Shown here: positions 8,566 to 16,371 of the stretch, piece after piece
Layout: each line of letters opens with the position of its first letter
How positions within the stretch are numbered: position 1 is the stretch's first letter
Notes under the pieces: generated by a model
Told to the model about the DNA's origin: nothing
Database searches by the model: none
The model's input: the letters and a program-made list of their open reading frames with translations, nothing else
Position numbers and translations under genes: made by a program
Assembly: GCF_001854325.1 (NCBI RefSeq)
Contig: NZ_CP017755.1
Location: 558,001-622,000 of the forward strand
Direction: 5' to 3'
From: Cupriavidus malaysiensis
GTDB lineage: Bacteria; Pseudomonadota; Gammaproteobacteria; Burkholderiales; Burkholderiaceae
Length of the DNA: 64,000 bases

Positions 8566-8675
8566 GCCGATGATGTGCGGTACATGTGCCGAGCATGTGT
8601 TGAACATGTGTTGAACATGTGTTGAACATGTGTTGAACATGTGCTCCGTATGTACCGAGCATGTGCTGCCCATGT
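8566..8675. repeat. Ten-unit 11-bp phased repeat array (consensus GYYGARCATGT)
   Basis: Ten consecutive 11-bp units, each ending in ATGT and mostly CATGT, fill this part of the 432-bp gap between the divergent ftsI and fliL genes. The central four units (8599-8642) are identical, GTTGAACATGT; the three units on each side are degenerate. Eleven bp is not a multiple of three, so the array is not coding, and it is close to one DNA helical turn, so all CATGT cores face one side of the helix. Each junction also creates ACATGT palindromes. It may be a multi-site protein-binding region; the rest of the gap shows nothing recognisable. Confidence 0.85.
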
Positions 8676-8750
8676 TGCGGGTACGCACCATGCATGCGCG
8701 GACCGGTGGCGTCCCGGTCCCGCCTTTTCGTTCACCAAGACCACCTTACG

Positions 8751-9251
8751 ATGTCCAAAGCTGCCACTCTCCAATCGAAGCCGACGTCCACCGCACCGGG
8801 TGCCGGCAAGACCGGCACGCGCCTGCTGCTGGCCGTCCTGGCCGTGCTGCTGGTCGTCGCGGCCGCCGGCGCGGGCTACTGGTGGTGGGGGCTGCGCGGC
8901 AAGGCGGCGGGCGCCGCGCCGGCACCGGCCGCGGCGCCGGCCTACCTGCCGCTCGATCCGCTGGTGGTGAACCTGAGCGACGACGGCTCGGCGGCCCACC
9001 TGCTGCGCATCGCCATCACCCTCAAGCTGGCCGGCCCCGACGCCAAGGAGGCGCTGACCGCCCGCATGCCGGAGATCCGCGACCGCGTCCTCAACACGCT
9101 GGCGAGCCAGCATGCCGACCGCATCGTCTCCGCCGAGGGCAAGGCGGCGCTGCGCGAGGCGCTGCTGGCGCAGGTCGCTGCCGTGGCCAAGGGCAGCCGC
9201 GCCGACGGGCAGGTCGGCGAGGTGTTGTTCACGGAATTCGTGGTGCAGTGA
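8751..9251 (+). CDS. fliL: Flagellar basal body-associated protein FliL-like
   Basis: A 166-aa inner-membrane protein. A short cytoplasmic N-terminus is followed by one membrane span (RLLLAVLAVLLVVAAAGAGYWWW, residues about 24-45, given here only as its span), an Ala/Pro linker and the periplasmic FliL domain beginning YLPLDPLVVNL. The end (GQVGEVLFTEFVVQ) is the characteristic FliL C-terminus (usually FTxFVVQ). FliL modulates stator function in the flagellar motor. No other flagellar structural gene is adjacent, so this is an orphan or secondary copy, although a YcgR-type motility brake lies at 30764-31531. Start chosen at the ATG before SKAATL; no strong Shine-Dalgarno is seen. Confidence 0.8.
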   Translation: MSKAATLQSKPTSTAPGAGKTGTRLLLAVLAVLLVVAAAGAGYWWWGLRGKAAGAAPAPAAAPAYLPLDPLVVNLSDDGSAAHLLRIAITLKLAGPDAKEALTARMPEIRDRVLNTLASQHADRIVSAEGKAALREALLAQVAAVAKGSRADGQVGEVLFTEFVVQ

Positions 9252-9499
9252 CGGACGCTCCCGCGGGGCGCCGGCCGGCCGGGGACAACGCCGTCCTGTG
9301 CAGCGCCCCGCGGCGTCCTAGAATGGCCCTATCGCTGCCTCGGAATCGCCGCGCCGCCTGATCGCGATCGCGCGGCACCCGGCGCGGCACCCGGCGCGGC
9401 GCGGGCCGGCCTGGCGTACCGGTGCGCCGATGCGCCGGTGCGCCGATGCGGCCGCGGATCCTGGATCCTGCAAGAGCAAGAACAAGCGGAGGTGCCGGC

Positions 9500-10546
9500 A
9501 TGGACCGTTCCGACCTGAGCGGCGCCGCGCGGCGCTGGCTGCCGGGCCTCATCCGGCGGTCGCTGTTGTCCCTGGCGTTCCTACTGCCTGCTGCGCACGG
9601 CAGCGAGATCACCGGCGCGGGCTCGACCTTCGTCTACCCGGTGCTGGCCAAGTGGGCTGCCTCCTATTACTCCAAGACCGGCAAGGCGGTGGACTACCAG
9701 CCGATCGGCTCGGGCGGCGGCATCCAGCAGGTCAAGGCCGGCTCGGTGACCTTCGGCGCGACCGACATGCCGCTCAGGCCGGAGGAACTGCACAGCGCCG
9801 GGCTGGCGCAGTTCCCGCTCGTGGTCGGGGGCGTGGTGCCGGTGGTGAACCTGGACGGCATCCAGCCCGGCCAGCTCCACCTCACGGGGCCGCTGCTGGC
9901 CCGCATCTACCTGGGCACGATCAGCAACTGGAACGATCCGGCCATCGCCGCCGACAATCCCGGCCTGGTCCTGCCCGACCGCAAGATCGTGGTGGTCCAC
10001 CGCAGCGACCTGTCGGGCACCACCTTCAACTGGACCGATTACCTGTCCAAGGTCAGCGATGGCTGGCAACGCCAGGTCGGCGCCGGCACCACGGTACGCT
10101 GGCCGGTCGGCTTCGGCGCCAGCGGCAGCGATGGTGTGTCGCTCTACATCCGTAACGTCAAGGGGGCGATCGGCTATGTCGAGCTGACCTATGCGTTGCA
10201 GCGCAAGCTGGCCTACGCCGCGGTGCGCAACCAGGCGGGCGTCTTCGTGCAGCCGACCTGGGATAGCTTCAGCGCGGCGGTGGCGTCGGCGCAGTGGACG
10301 CCGCAGCAGGACTTCTACCAGGTCATCACCAACGCCTCCGGGGACAAGGCCTGGCCCATCACCGGGGTGGTCTACGTGCTGATGCAACGCCGCGGCAAGA
10401 GCGCGGGCGATGCCAGGGACGCGCTAGCCTTCTTCCGCTAGGTGCTGCAGGAGGGGCAGGCGGACGCCGACCGCGAGCACTATGTGGCGTTGCCCGAGCC
10501 GCTGGTCAGGCAGGTGGAAGGGTATTGGAGCGAGGCGTTCCGCTGA
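9500..10546 (+). pseudogene. pstS: PstS-like phosphate-binding protein interrupted by an amber codon
   Basis: A periplasmic phosphate-binding protein of the PstS family with a signal peptide (RSLLSLAFLLPAAHG) and the phosphate-loop motifs GAGSTFVYPVLAKWA, IGSGGGIQQVKAG and HRSDLSGTTFNW. A TAG at 10439-10441 stops the frame after ALAFFR. The same frame continues without shift for 34 codons (VLQEGQADADREHYVALPEP through GYWSEAFR) to TGA at 10544-10546. The continuation is plainly the normal PstS C-terminus, and a Trp usually stands where the TAG is, so a single TGG-to-TAG change explains it. A 313-aa truncated protein may still be made. A good GGAGG precedes the ATG. No pstCAB genes adjoin. Confidence 0.8.
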
Positions 10547-10598
10547 GGGCGGCGGGCACGCGCAAGGCGCGCCGGTATGCGGCCTGCCGCGCCGCGCC

Positions 10599-10853
10599 TT
10601 ACAGCGGTGCGCGGTCGGTCGTTTCGTAACGGGCGCCGTCGCTGTAGCTGTCGAACCTGGCGGACTTGGCGCCGTCGACGAAGGTGTCGAACTTCGCGCC
10701 GCTCTTGGCGCCGTCGGTGTAGACGTCATAGCGGGCGGTACGGGCGCCGTCGCTGTAAGTGTCGAATCTGCCACTCTTGGCCAGCGCCGGAGCGGCCGTC
10801 AGGGCGGCGGCGATGGCGGTGACGACGATCAGGGCGTATTGGTAGGTCTTCAT
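10599..10853 (-). CDS. Small periplasmic protein with four DGA repeats
   Basis: An 84-aa predicted secreted protein. Residues 1-25 form a signal peptide ending APALA. The mature part is four near-identical units of about 12 residues with the pattern (R/K)(F/Y)D(T/V/S)(Y/F)(S/T/V)DGA(R/K), each carrying an Asp-Gly turn. Nothing else is present apart from a short charged tail. No family is recognised; the spaced Asp residues could bind a cation, but that is speculation. It stands alone between the pstS remnant and the LysR gene, preceded by an AT-rich upstream region. Confidence 0.7.
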   Translation of the reverse strand: MKTYQYALIVVTAIAAALTAAPALAKSGRFDTYSDGARTARYDVYTDGAKSGAKFDTFVDGAKSARFDSYSDGARYETTDRAPL

Positions 10854-11048
10854 GGCTCACTCACTCCGTTTCTTCAACGGGATGCCGCGTCTTGTATTTG
10901 GTCTGCTGCATTGCGACATCCGATGGCGGAATATTAGGCGTTTCCCTTATTTCAATAAATGCTGGCGGCGGAAATGATTGGTTTTGTTTTTGACAATAAA
11001 TAGGCCGCGCTACGGAAAGAATTCCGGGACAGGCCGGGGGACTGTGCC

Positions 11049-11978
11049 ATGGATCGTCTGCAATCGATGCGTGTCTTCACCAAGGTGGTGGAACTGGGCA
11101 GCTTCGCCCGTGCGGCGCAGCAGCTCGAAATGTCCAACGCCGTCGTGACCCGCTACGTGGCCGACCTGGAGAGCCACCTCGGCACCCGCCTGCTGAACCG
11201 CACCACGCGCAGCCTGTCCCTGACCGACGCCGGCGAGACCTATCTGCAGCGCTGCCAGCAGATCCTGGAAGACCTCGACGAGGCGGAAGGCCTGGTCACC
11301 GCGCGCAGCCAGTCGCTGTCGGGCACGCTGCGGCTGGTCACACCGGTGATGTTCGGCCTGCACCTGCTGCCGGCCTTGATGGCGCGTTTCCAGCAGCGCT
11401 ACCCCGAGGTGGTCTTCGACGTGATGCTGTCCGACCGCAATGTCGACATCGTGGAGGAGGGGCGCGACGTTGCCGTGATGCTGTCGGACCTGGGCCTGGG
11501 CCCGCACCTGGTGGCGCGGCCGCTGGTCTCGGCGGAGATCGTGATGTGCGCTTCGCCCGGCTACCTGCGCGCCCACCCGCCCTTGACCCACCCGCGCGAA
11601 CTGAGCCAGCACAGCTGCATCGCCATGCGCCTGACAGGCCTGGATACCGAGTGGACCCTGACCGGCCCGGAAGGCGAGCTGACGGTGCCGGTTCGGGCCA
11701 GCCTGCTTTGCAGCAATGCCGAACTGGCCCACCAGGCTGCCCTGGCCGACCTGGGCGTGGCGATGCTGGGCTCCTACGTGGTGCGGCCCGAGATCGAAGC
11801 CGGGCGGCTGGTGCATGTCCTGCCGCAATACCAGCTGCCGCGCCGCGACGTCAGCGTGGTCTACCCCAGCCGCAAGTTCCTGCCGACCAAGGTGCGGGCC
11901 TTCATCGATTTCCTGGTCGACGAGGCGCGCGTCGGCGCCAAGATGGGCGTGCGCGCGGCGGTGCCGGACGTAGCCTGA
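11049..11978 (+). CDS. LysR-family transcriptional regulator
   Basis: A 309-aa regulator. The N-terminal helix-turn-helix covers about residues 1-60 (SMRVFTKVVELGSFARAAQQ onward, with a typical GTRLLNRTTRSLSLTDAGE wing). The C-terminal 200 residues form the periplasmic-binding-protein-like effector domain. It resembles the CrgA/DmlR-type subgroup that regulates small catabolic operons. The 195-bp upstream gap is AT-rich and separates it from the divergent repeat-protein gene. No obvious target operon is adjacent; the downstream serine hydrolase gene on the same strand is 261 bp away and could be controlled by it. Effector unknown. Confidence 0.88.
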   Translation: MDRLQSMRVFTKVVELGSFARAAQQLEMSNAVVTRYVADLESHLGTRLLNRTTRSLSLTDAGETYLQRCQQILEDLDEAEGLVTARSQSLSGTLRLVTPVMFGLHLLPALMARFQQRYPEVVFDVMLSDRNVDIVEEGRDVAVMLSDLGLGPHLVARPLVSAEIVMCASPGYLRAHPPLTHPRELSQHSCIAMRLTGLDTEWTLTGPEGELTVPVRASLLCSNAELAHQAALADLGVAMLGSYVVRPEIEAGRLVHVLPQYQLPRRDVSVVYPSRKFLPTKVRAFIDFLVDEARVGAKMGVRAAVPDVA

Positions 11979-12014
11979 GCGCTCTTCCTTTCCTTCTCCC
12001 TGACAGCCTGATTA

Positions 12015-12050
12015 CCTGGCTGCCTGGCTGCCTGGCTGCCTGGCTGCCTG
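12015..12050. repeat. CCTGGCTG octanucleotide tandem repeat
   Basis: Four perfect copies of CCTGGCTG (12015-12046) plus a partial fifth lie in the gap downstream of the LysR gene. The tract is noncoding and may vary in length by slippage. Confidence 0.8.
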
Positions 12051-12112
12051 ATTGCCGTGGCTGGCTTGCCCGAGGCCTGGAGCAAGTGCTTTGTCATGCG
12101 CAAAGATGCTAT

Positions 12113-12130
12113 CATTCTATTTTTAGAATG
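12113..12130. promoter_or_regulatory. Inverted repeat CATTCTA-TTTT-TAGAATG upstream of serine hydrolase
   Basis: A perfect 7-bp inverted repeat with a 4-bp centre in an AT-rich island about 110 bp before the hydrolase start. The island is the only low-GC part of the gap, so it probably overlaps the promoter and may be an operator. It could also fold as a weak hairpin. Confidence 0.4.
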
Positions 12131-12239
12131 ACTTGATGCGGCAGCAACGTGCGCCGGAGCGCGAGGGGGCATCCGTCTCCTTCCGTCCGTTTCCCGTTCG
12201 TTCGGGCCGGTGCCAGCACAGAACACAGGAGAAACACAG

Positions 12240-13502
12240 ATGACCAAGGCAGAGCGACTGGGGTTTTCGGCCGGACGGCTGGCGGCGTTCGATGCGTGGC
12301 TGGATGCGCGCTACGTGGCGCCCGGCCGGCTACCGGGCGCGGTCACGCTGGTGCACCGGCGCGGCGAGCTCGTGCACCGCAACGTAGTCGGCTCGATGGA
12401 CCTGGAGCGCGCCCGGCCCATGCGCGAGGACGCCATCTTCCGCATCTACTCCATGAGCAAGCCGGTCACCAGCGTGGCGTTCATGACACTGGTCGAGCAA
12501 GGCCTGGTTGCTCTCGACGATCCGGTCTCCCGCTTCATCCCGGCGTGGAAGCATCTCGGCGTGGCCGTGGCCGGCGCGCGCAGCCTCGGCGGTTTCCACA
12601 CCCGCCCGCTTAACCGCGAGATGCTGGTGGTGGACCTGCTGCGCCATACCGCGGGCCTGACCTATTATTTCCAGGCCCGCACCAATGTCGACGCGGCCTA
12701 TCGCGAGCTCGCCCTCGGCGAACCGGACAATCCGACCGGGCTGGCCGGCATGATCGAGAGCCTGAGCCAGCTCCCGCTCGACTACTCGCCGGGTGAAGCG
12801 TGGAACTATTCGGTGGCGACGCATGTGCTGGGCTATCTGGTCGAGACGATCTCCGGGCGGCCCTTCGCCGACTACCTGCAGGAGGCGGTCTTCGGCCCGG
12901 TCGGCATGCCCGACACGGGCTTCTTCGTGCCGGACAGCAAGGCCGAGCGCCTGTGCGCCTGCTACAGCCCGGCGCCCGGAGGCGGGCTGGCGCTGCAGGA
13001 CGACCCCGCGCACAGCAGCTTCCGCCGCGTTCCGGCCCTGGCCTCGGGCGGCAGCGGCCTGGTGTCGACCGCTCACGACTATCTTCGCTTCTGCCGCATG
13101 CTGCTGGCAGGCGGCTCGATCGACGGGCAGCAGGTACTGAGCCCCAAGACGGTGGAGCTGATGACGATGAACCATCTGCCCGGCGGCAACACGCTGGACA
13201 GGATGTCGCGCTCCAGCTTCAGCGAGGCGGTCTATCCGGGGCTGGGTTTCGGCCTCGGCTTCGCTGTCACGCAGGATGTGGCCGCCACCATGATGCCGGG
13301 CAGCGCGGGGGATTATTTCTGGGGCGGCGGCGCCAGCACCAGCTTCTGGATCGATCCGGTGGAGGACCTGGCGGTGGTGTTCATGACCCAGCTGCTGCCG
13401 TCGACCGCCAGCCAGATCCGCCGGGACCTGCGCCACTGGATCTACGGCGCGCTGAGCGAGAGCGAAAGCGACGGCGGGGCGCGCCGGCGGCCGGCTGCCT
13501 GA
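12240..13502 (+). CDS. Serine hydrolase, class C beta-lactamase/esterase EstB family
   Basis: A 420-aa enzyme of the serine beta-lactamase-like family, which includes EstB-type esterases, D,D-peptidases and cubane-type beta-lactamases. The nucleophile motif SMSK is at residues 71-74 and the Tyr190-Ser-Val motif of the second catalytic element is in WNYSVA. The late glycine-rich FWGGGAS segment sits where the third KTG-like box is expected. No signal peptide is seen, which favours a cytoplasmic esterase over a true periplasmic beta-lactamase. AGGAGA stands at good distance before the ATG. Substrate unknown. Confidence 0.87.
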   Translation: MTKAERLGFSAGRLAAFDAWLDARYVAPGRLPGAVTLVHRRGELVHRNVVGSMDLERARPMREDAIFRIYSMSKPVTSVAFMTLVEQGLVALDDPVSRFIPAWKHLGVAVAGARSLGGFHTRPLNREMLVVDLLRHTAGLTYYFQARTNVDAAYRELALGEPDNPTGLAGMIESLSQLPLDYSPGEAWNYSVATHVLGYLVETISGRPFADYLQEAVFGPVGMPDTGFFVPDSKAERLCACYSPAPGGGLALQDDPAHSSFRRVPALASGGSGLVSTAHDYLRFCRMLLAGGSIDGQQVLSPKTVELMTMNHLPGGNTLDRMSRSSFSEAVYPGLGFGLGFAVTQDVAATMMPGSAGDYFWGGGASTSFWIDPVEDLAVVFMTQLLPSTASQIRRDLRHWIYGALSESESDGGARRRPAA

Positions 13503-13581
13503 CGCCGGCCGTCCCGGGCTCGATCGGATAAGATACGGCCCGCCGCGCCACGCGGCGTGACAAATCCATGGAGTGAATTCA

Positions 13582-13923
13582 GTGACTGCAGTGATCCAGC
13601 CGAGCCATGTGTTCAAGGACAACCTCGCCCAGCTTCCCGCCATCGACGGCATCGAGCGCATCGAACTGGTCGACGCCGGCGGCGCGGTGAGCGCCAGCAT
13701 CGAGAACGTGCCGGGCAAGCAGGGCTCGCTGGCCGTGTACCACTACCTGCAGCAGGCCTTCGGCGCGCTCGACGCCAAGGCGGCCGAACACGGCCTCGCC
13801 GTGTTCGCCGAGCACACCGCCGACGCGCGCAACCGCCCGGGCGCACACCCGAACGTCGATCGCCTGCTGGCTATCGTGGCCGGCGGCGAGCCGCTGGGCC
13901 TGCGCGTCGTCGCCAAGGCCTGA
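13582..13923 (+). CDS. DUF2322 family protein
   Basis: A 113-aa cytoplasmic protein matching the DUF2322 pattern: FKDNLAQLPAIDGIERIEL near the start, then SIENVPGKQGSLAVYHYL and ARNRPGAHPNVDRLL. The function of the family is unknown. The GTG at 13582 is chosen because a GGAG sits 8 nt before it; the earlier GTG at 13573 overlaps that GGAG. The gene is monocistronic by spacing and is followed by a strong palindrome. Confidence 0.82.
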   Translation: MTAVIQPSHVFKDNLAQLPAIDGIERIELVDAGGAVSASIENVPGKQGSLAVYHYLQQAFGALDAKAAEHGLAVFAEHTADARNRPGAHPNVDRLLAIVAGGEPLGLRVVAKA

Positions 13924-13967
13924 GCGTGACCCGGGGCGCTTGCGCCCTGCCGGTCCCGTCCGCAGCA

Positions 13968-13989
13968 GCCTGCCGGCGCGCCGGCAGGC
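13968..13989. terminator. Perfect 22-bp palindrome, probable hairpin
   Basis: A perfect palindrome of 22 bp centred on CGCG follows the DUF2322 gene (stem GCCTGCCGG, loop CGCG). There is no T-run, so it is terminator-like rather than a classical intrinsic terminator. It separates the gene from the next transcription unit. Confidence 0.4.
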
Positions 13990-14035
13990 CGGGAATCCGG
14001 CCGGCGGCGGCGCCCAGGCGTGAATCCGGGAGCTT

Positions 14036-14908
14036 GTGATCTTGAGCACATTGCAGAAGTCCGGGCGCAAGGGTGTCGCCCTCTACCTCCAGATCGCCAG
14101 CCTGCTGCGAGGACGCATCCTGCAGGGCGAATGGAAGCGCGGCGACCAGCTGCCGACCATCCCGGAACTGTGCGCCGCTCACGGCGTGGGTACCATCACC
14201 GTGCGCCAGGCGCTGGCCCGCCTGAGCGACGAGGGACTGGTGAGCAGTGCCCAGGGCCGCGGCACCTTCGTCACCGCCGACGTGGTCTCGCCGGCGGACA
14301 ACGAACGCTTGCGCCACGCCATCAATGACCCGCTGCGCCTGGCGCCGGGCCAGGCCATCCGTGTGCTGCTGCGCGAGCCGGTCGACGCCTTGCCCGCGGC
14401 GCTGCGCACCGGCCAGCCCGAGCACCCGCCTTATCTGCGCATCCGCGCCCTGCACCTGCACGACGGCGAGCCCTACGGCGTGATGGATAGCTATGTCGCG
14501 CGGGAAACCTATGCGCGCTTCCCGGCGGGCAGCGACGAGCGGCACAAGATCGGCTACCTGGTCCGCCAGTACAACCGCATCCCGCTGGACAAGGCCCGCC
14601 AGGAAATCACCGCCGCCTATGCCGACCAGGAAACGGCCGACCTGCTGGCCGGCGGCGCAGACTGCAGCATGGCCGACATGCTGGTGCGCGTCCGGCGCTG
14701 GTGGACTGCGCGCGACGGGCGCATCGCCTATGCCGGCCTCTACCTCTATCGCGCCGACCGCTTCGTGCTCGACGTGACCCACGACCTCACCGACGGTGAC
14801 GGCGGCCATGAGGCCGGCCGCAGCATCGACCTGGTGCCCGCCCCGCGCCAGGACAAGCCGCCGGCGCGCACCGCCGCCGCAAAGCCCCGGCGCAGGCTCG
14901 GGAACTAG
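14036..14908 (+). CDS. GntR-family transcriptional regulator, HutC/UTRA subfamily
   Basis: A 290-aa regulator. A winged helix-turn-helix occupies about residues 15-80 (LYLQIASLLRGRILQGEW, LPTIPELCAAHGVGTITVRQ, GRGTFV), and a UTRA effector domain follows (PYLRIRALHLHDGEPYGVMD through GLYLYRADRFVLDV). The basic C-terminal tail, rich in Pro and Ala, is unusual. The start is uncertain: GTG at 14036 has a GGGAG close by, while a TTG at 14042 has better spacing. No target gene is adjacent, since the following gene is another regulator 349 bp away. The effector is unknown; UTRA ligands are often sugars, amino acids or related metabolites. Confidence 0.85.
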   Translation: MILSTLQKSGRKGVALYLQIASLLRGRILQGEWKRGDQLPTIPELCAAHGVGTITVRQALARLSDEGLVSSAQGRGTFVTADVVSPADNERLRHAINDPLRLAPGQAIRVLLREPVDALPAALRTGQPEHPPYLRIRALHLHDGEPYGVMDSYVARETYARFPAGSDERHKIGYLVRQYNRIPLDKARQEITAAYADQETADLLAGGADCSMADMLVRVRRWWTARDGRIAYAGLYLYRADRFVLDVTHDLTDGDGGHEAGRSIDLVPAPRQDKPPARTAAAKPRRRLGN

Positions 14909-15009
14909 CCTGCCGGGTCTTCCGCTTCTTCCGTTCGCGCAAGACCCATCGGGCCAGCTGCCTTCGTGGCAGGCCTTCTTCCCCCACACATTTTCTTGCT
15001 CCCCATTTC

Positions 15010-15026
15010 GGTCCGCATTGCGGACC
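15010..15026. promoter_or_regulatory. IclR-type palindromic operator, site 1
   Basis: GGTCCGCATTGCGGACC is a perfect 8+1+8 palindrome in the 349-bp gap before the IclR gene. IclR-family proteins commonly bind palindromes of this TCCGC/GCGGA kind, so autoregulation is likely. A related site lies at 15206-15222. The rest of the gap shows AT-rich promoter-like sequence but nothing else definite. Confidence 0.6.
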
Positions 15027-15205
15027 ATTCATTGTTCTAAGGGCTGCGCCAGCGCCTCCATCGCATGGAGGCTGCAGCACATGGATAGCGGGGTTTCGCC
15101 TTAATATTGCCTATTTCGATGGTTATCGGACCTATTGTTGCGGGATGGATCGATATACGCCGGCATTCGCAGGCATTTCCTTCGCGGCAGTGTCTCCGTT
15201 ATGAT

Positions 15206-15222
15206 GGTCCGCTATGCGAACC
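15206..15222. promoter_or_regulatory. IclR-type operator, site 2 (imperfect)
   Basis: GGTCCGCTATGCGAACC matches site 1 at 14 of 17 positions and keeps the dyad with one mismatched pair. It is 36 bp before the regulator start and 196 bp from site 1 centre to centre, so a bound protein could block transcription or form a loop with site 1. Confidence 0.5.
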
Positions 15223-15257
15223 GAAAATTGAAATTCGTTGACATGGAGTTTTTCGCT

Positions 15258-16145
15258 ATGACAGCATCCGGTCCAAGCAAGGGATCCACCGGCAGCCGGG
15301 TGGCGGGTGGCCGCCGACGTGGCGCCGAGGCGGCGCCGAAGCCGAACTACGAGCAGCGGGACATCACCCGTTTCGACGACGCCGCGGACAAGGACCGCCA
15401 GTTCGTCACCGCGCTGGCGCGCGGACTGGAACTGCTGCGTTGCTTCGGCGCGGGCGAGCGCCACCTCGGCCTGTCGGAGCTGGCGCGCCGCGCGGGCCTG
15501 CCGAAGGCCACGGTGGCGCGGCTGGCGGGCACGCTGGCCAAGCTGGGCTACCTGCGCTACAGCGAGGCGCTGGGCAAGTACAGCCTCGGCACGGGCGTGC
15601 TGTCGCTCGGCTACGCGATGCTGTCGAACCTCGACATCCGCGACGTGGCGCGGCCGCTGATGCAGGAGCTGGCCGAGCACGCGCGCGCCTCGGTGTCGAT
15701 CGGCGTGCGTGACCGGCTCTCGGTGGTCTACATCGAATGGGTACGCAGCAGCGCGCCGATCACGGTGATGCGCGGGATCGGCGTGCGCCTGCCGATCGCC
15801 ACCACGTCGATGGGGCGCGCCTACCTGGCCGCGGCCGGCGACGCCGAGCGCGACGAGGTGCTGGAACAGGTGCGCCTGCAGGACGCCGAGGCGTGGCCGC
15901 GTATCCGCCAAGGGCTGGAGCAGGCCCGGCAGGAATACGCGGAGCGCGGCTTCTGCCTGTCGGTCGGCGACTGGGACAAGGACATCGCCAGCGTCGGCGT
16001 GCCGTTCACCGCGCCGGATGGCACCCGCATGGCATTCAATTGCGGCGGCCCGGCCTTCGTGGTCAGCCGCGAGATGCTGGAGAACGAGATCGGCCCGCGC
16101 CTCGTGGCGCTGGTCAAGCGCGTGGGCACGGCCCTGGGCCGGTGA
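15258..16145 (+). CDS. IclR-family transcriptional regulator
   Basis: A 295-aa regulator. After a basic N-terminal tail the IclR helix-turn-helix runs from about FVTALARGLELLRCF through LSELARRAGLPKATVARLAG. The GAF-like effector domain follows (GYAMLSNLDIRDVARPLMQE and, near the end, GVPFTAPDGTRMAFNCGGP). The PcaR/PobR branch of this family regulates aromatic-acid catabolism. The ATG at 15258 has GGAG 9 nt upstream; an ATG 15 bp earlier does not. The AAHS-type transporter gene follows 226 bp downstream on the same strand and is the natural target. Confidence 0.88.
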   Translation: MTASGPSKGSTGSRVAGGRRRGAEAAPKPNYEQRDITRFDDAADKDRQFVTALARGLELLRCFGAGERHLGLSELARRAGLPKATVARLAGTLAKLGYLRYSEALGKYSLGTGVLSLGYAMLSNLDIRDVARPLMQELAEHARASVSIGVRDRLSVVYIEWVRSSAPITVMRGIGVRLPIATTSMGRAYLAAAGDAERDEVLEQVRLQDAEAWPRIRQGLEQARQEYAERGFCLSVGDWDKDIASVGVPFTAPDGTRMAFNCGGPAFVVSREMLENEIGPRLVALVKRVGTALGR

Positions 16146-16371
16146 CACGCGCAGCAGTGCAGGACAGCAGGCGATCGGCGCCTCCTGGCAGCCCCTTGCC
16201 CCGTGCGGGCAGGGCGGAGGCGGGGCGCCGCCCGCAGCAGAGGAACGGACGCCGCACGCGTACCGGTCCCGCCGCCGGGTCATGGTGATGACACGTGCCG
16301 CAGTCCGCCCGCATCGTCGGATCCGCTGGATCTGGCCGATCGGGAGGCAGGCGCGTCCTTTGGAGGAGTAG

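Noticed and set aside
8566..8675. CRISPR-like array.
   Set aside because: The units are contiguous 11-mers with no spacers, so this is a tandem array, not CRISPR.
12240..13502. Calling the serine hydrolase a true beta-lactamase resistance gene.
   Set aside because: It has SxxK but no signal peptide and no clear KTG box, so an esterase or peptidase role is more likely.
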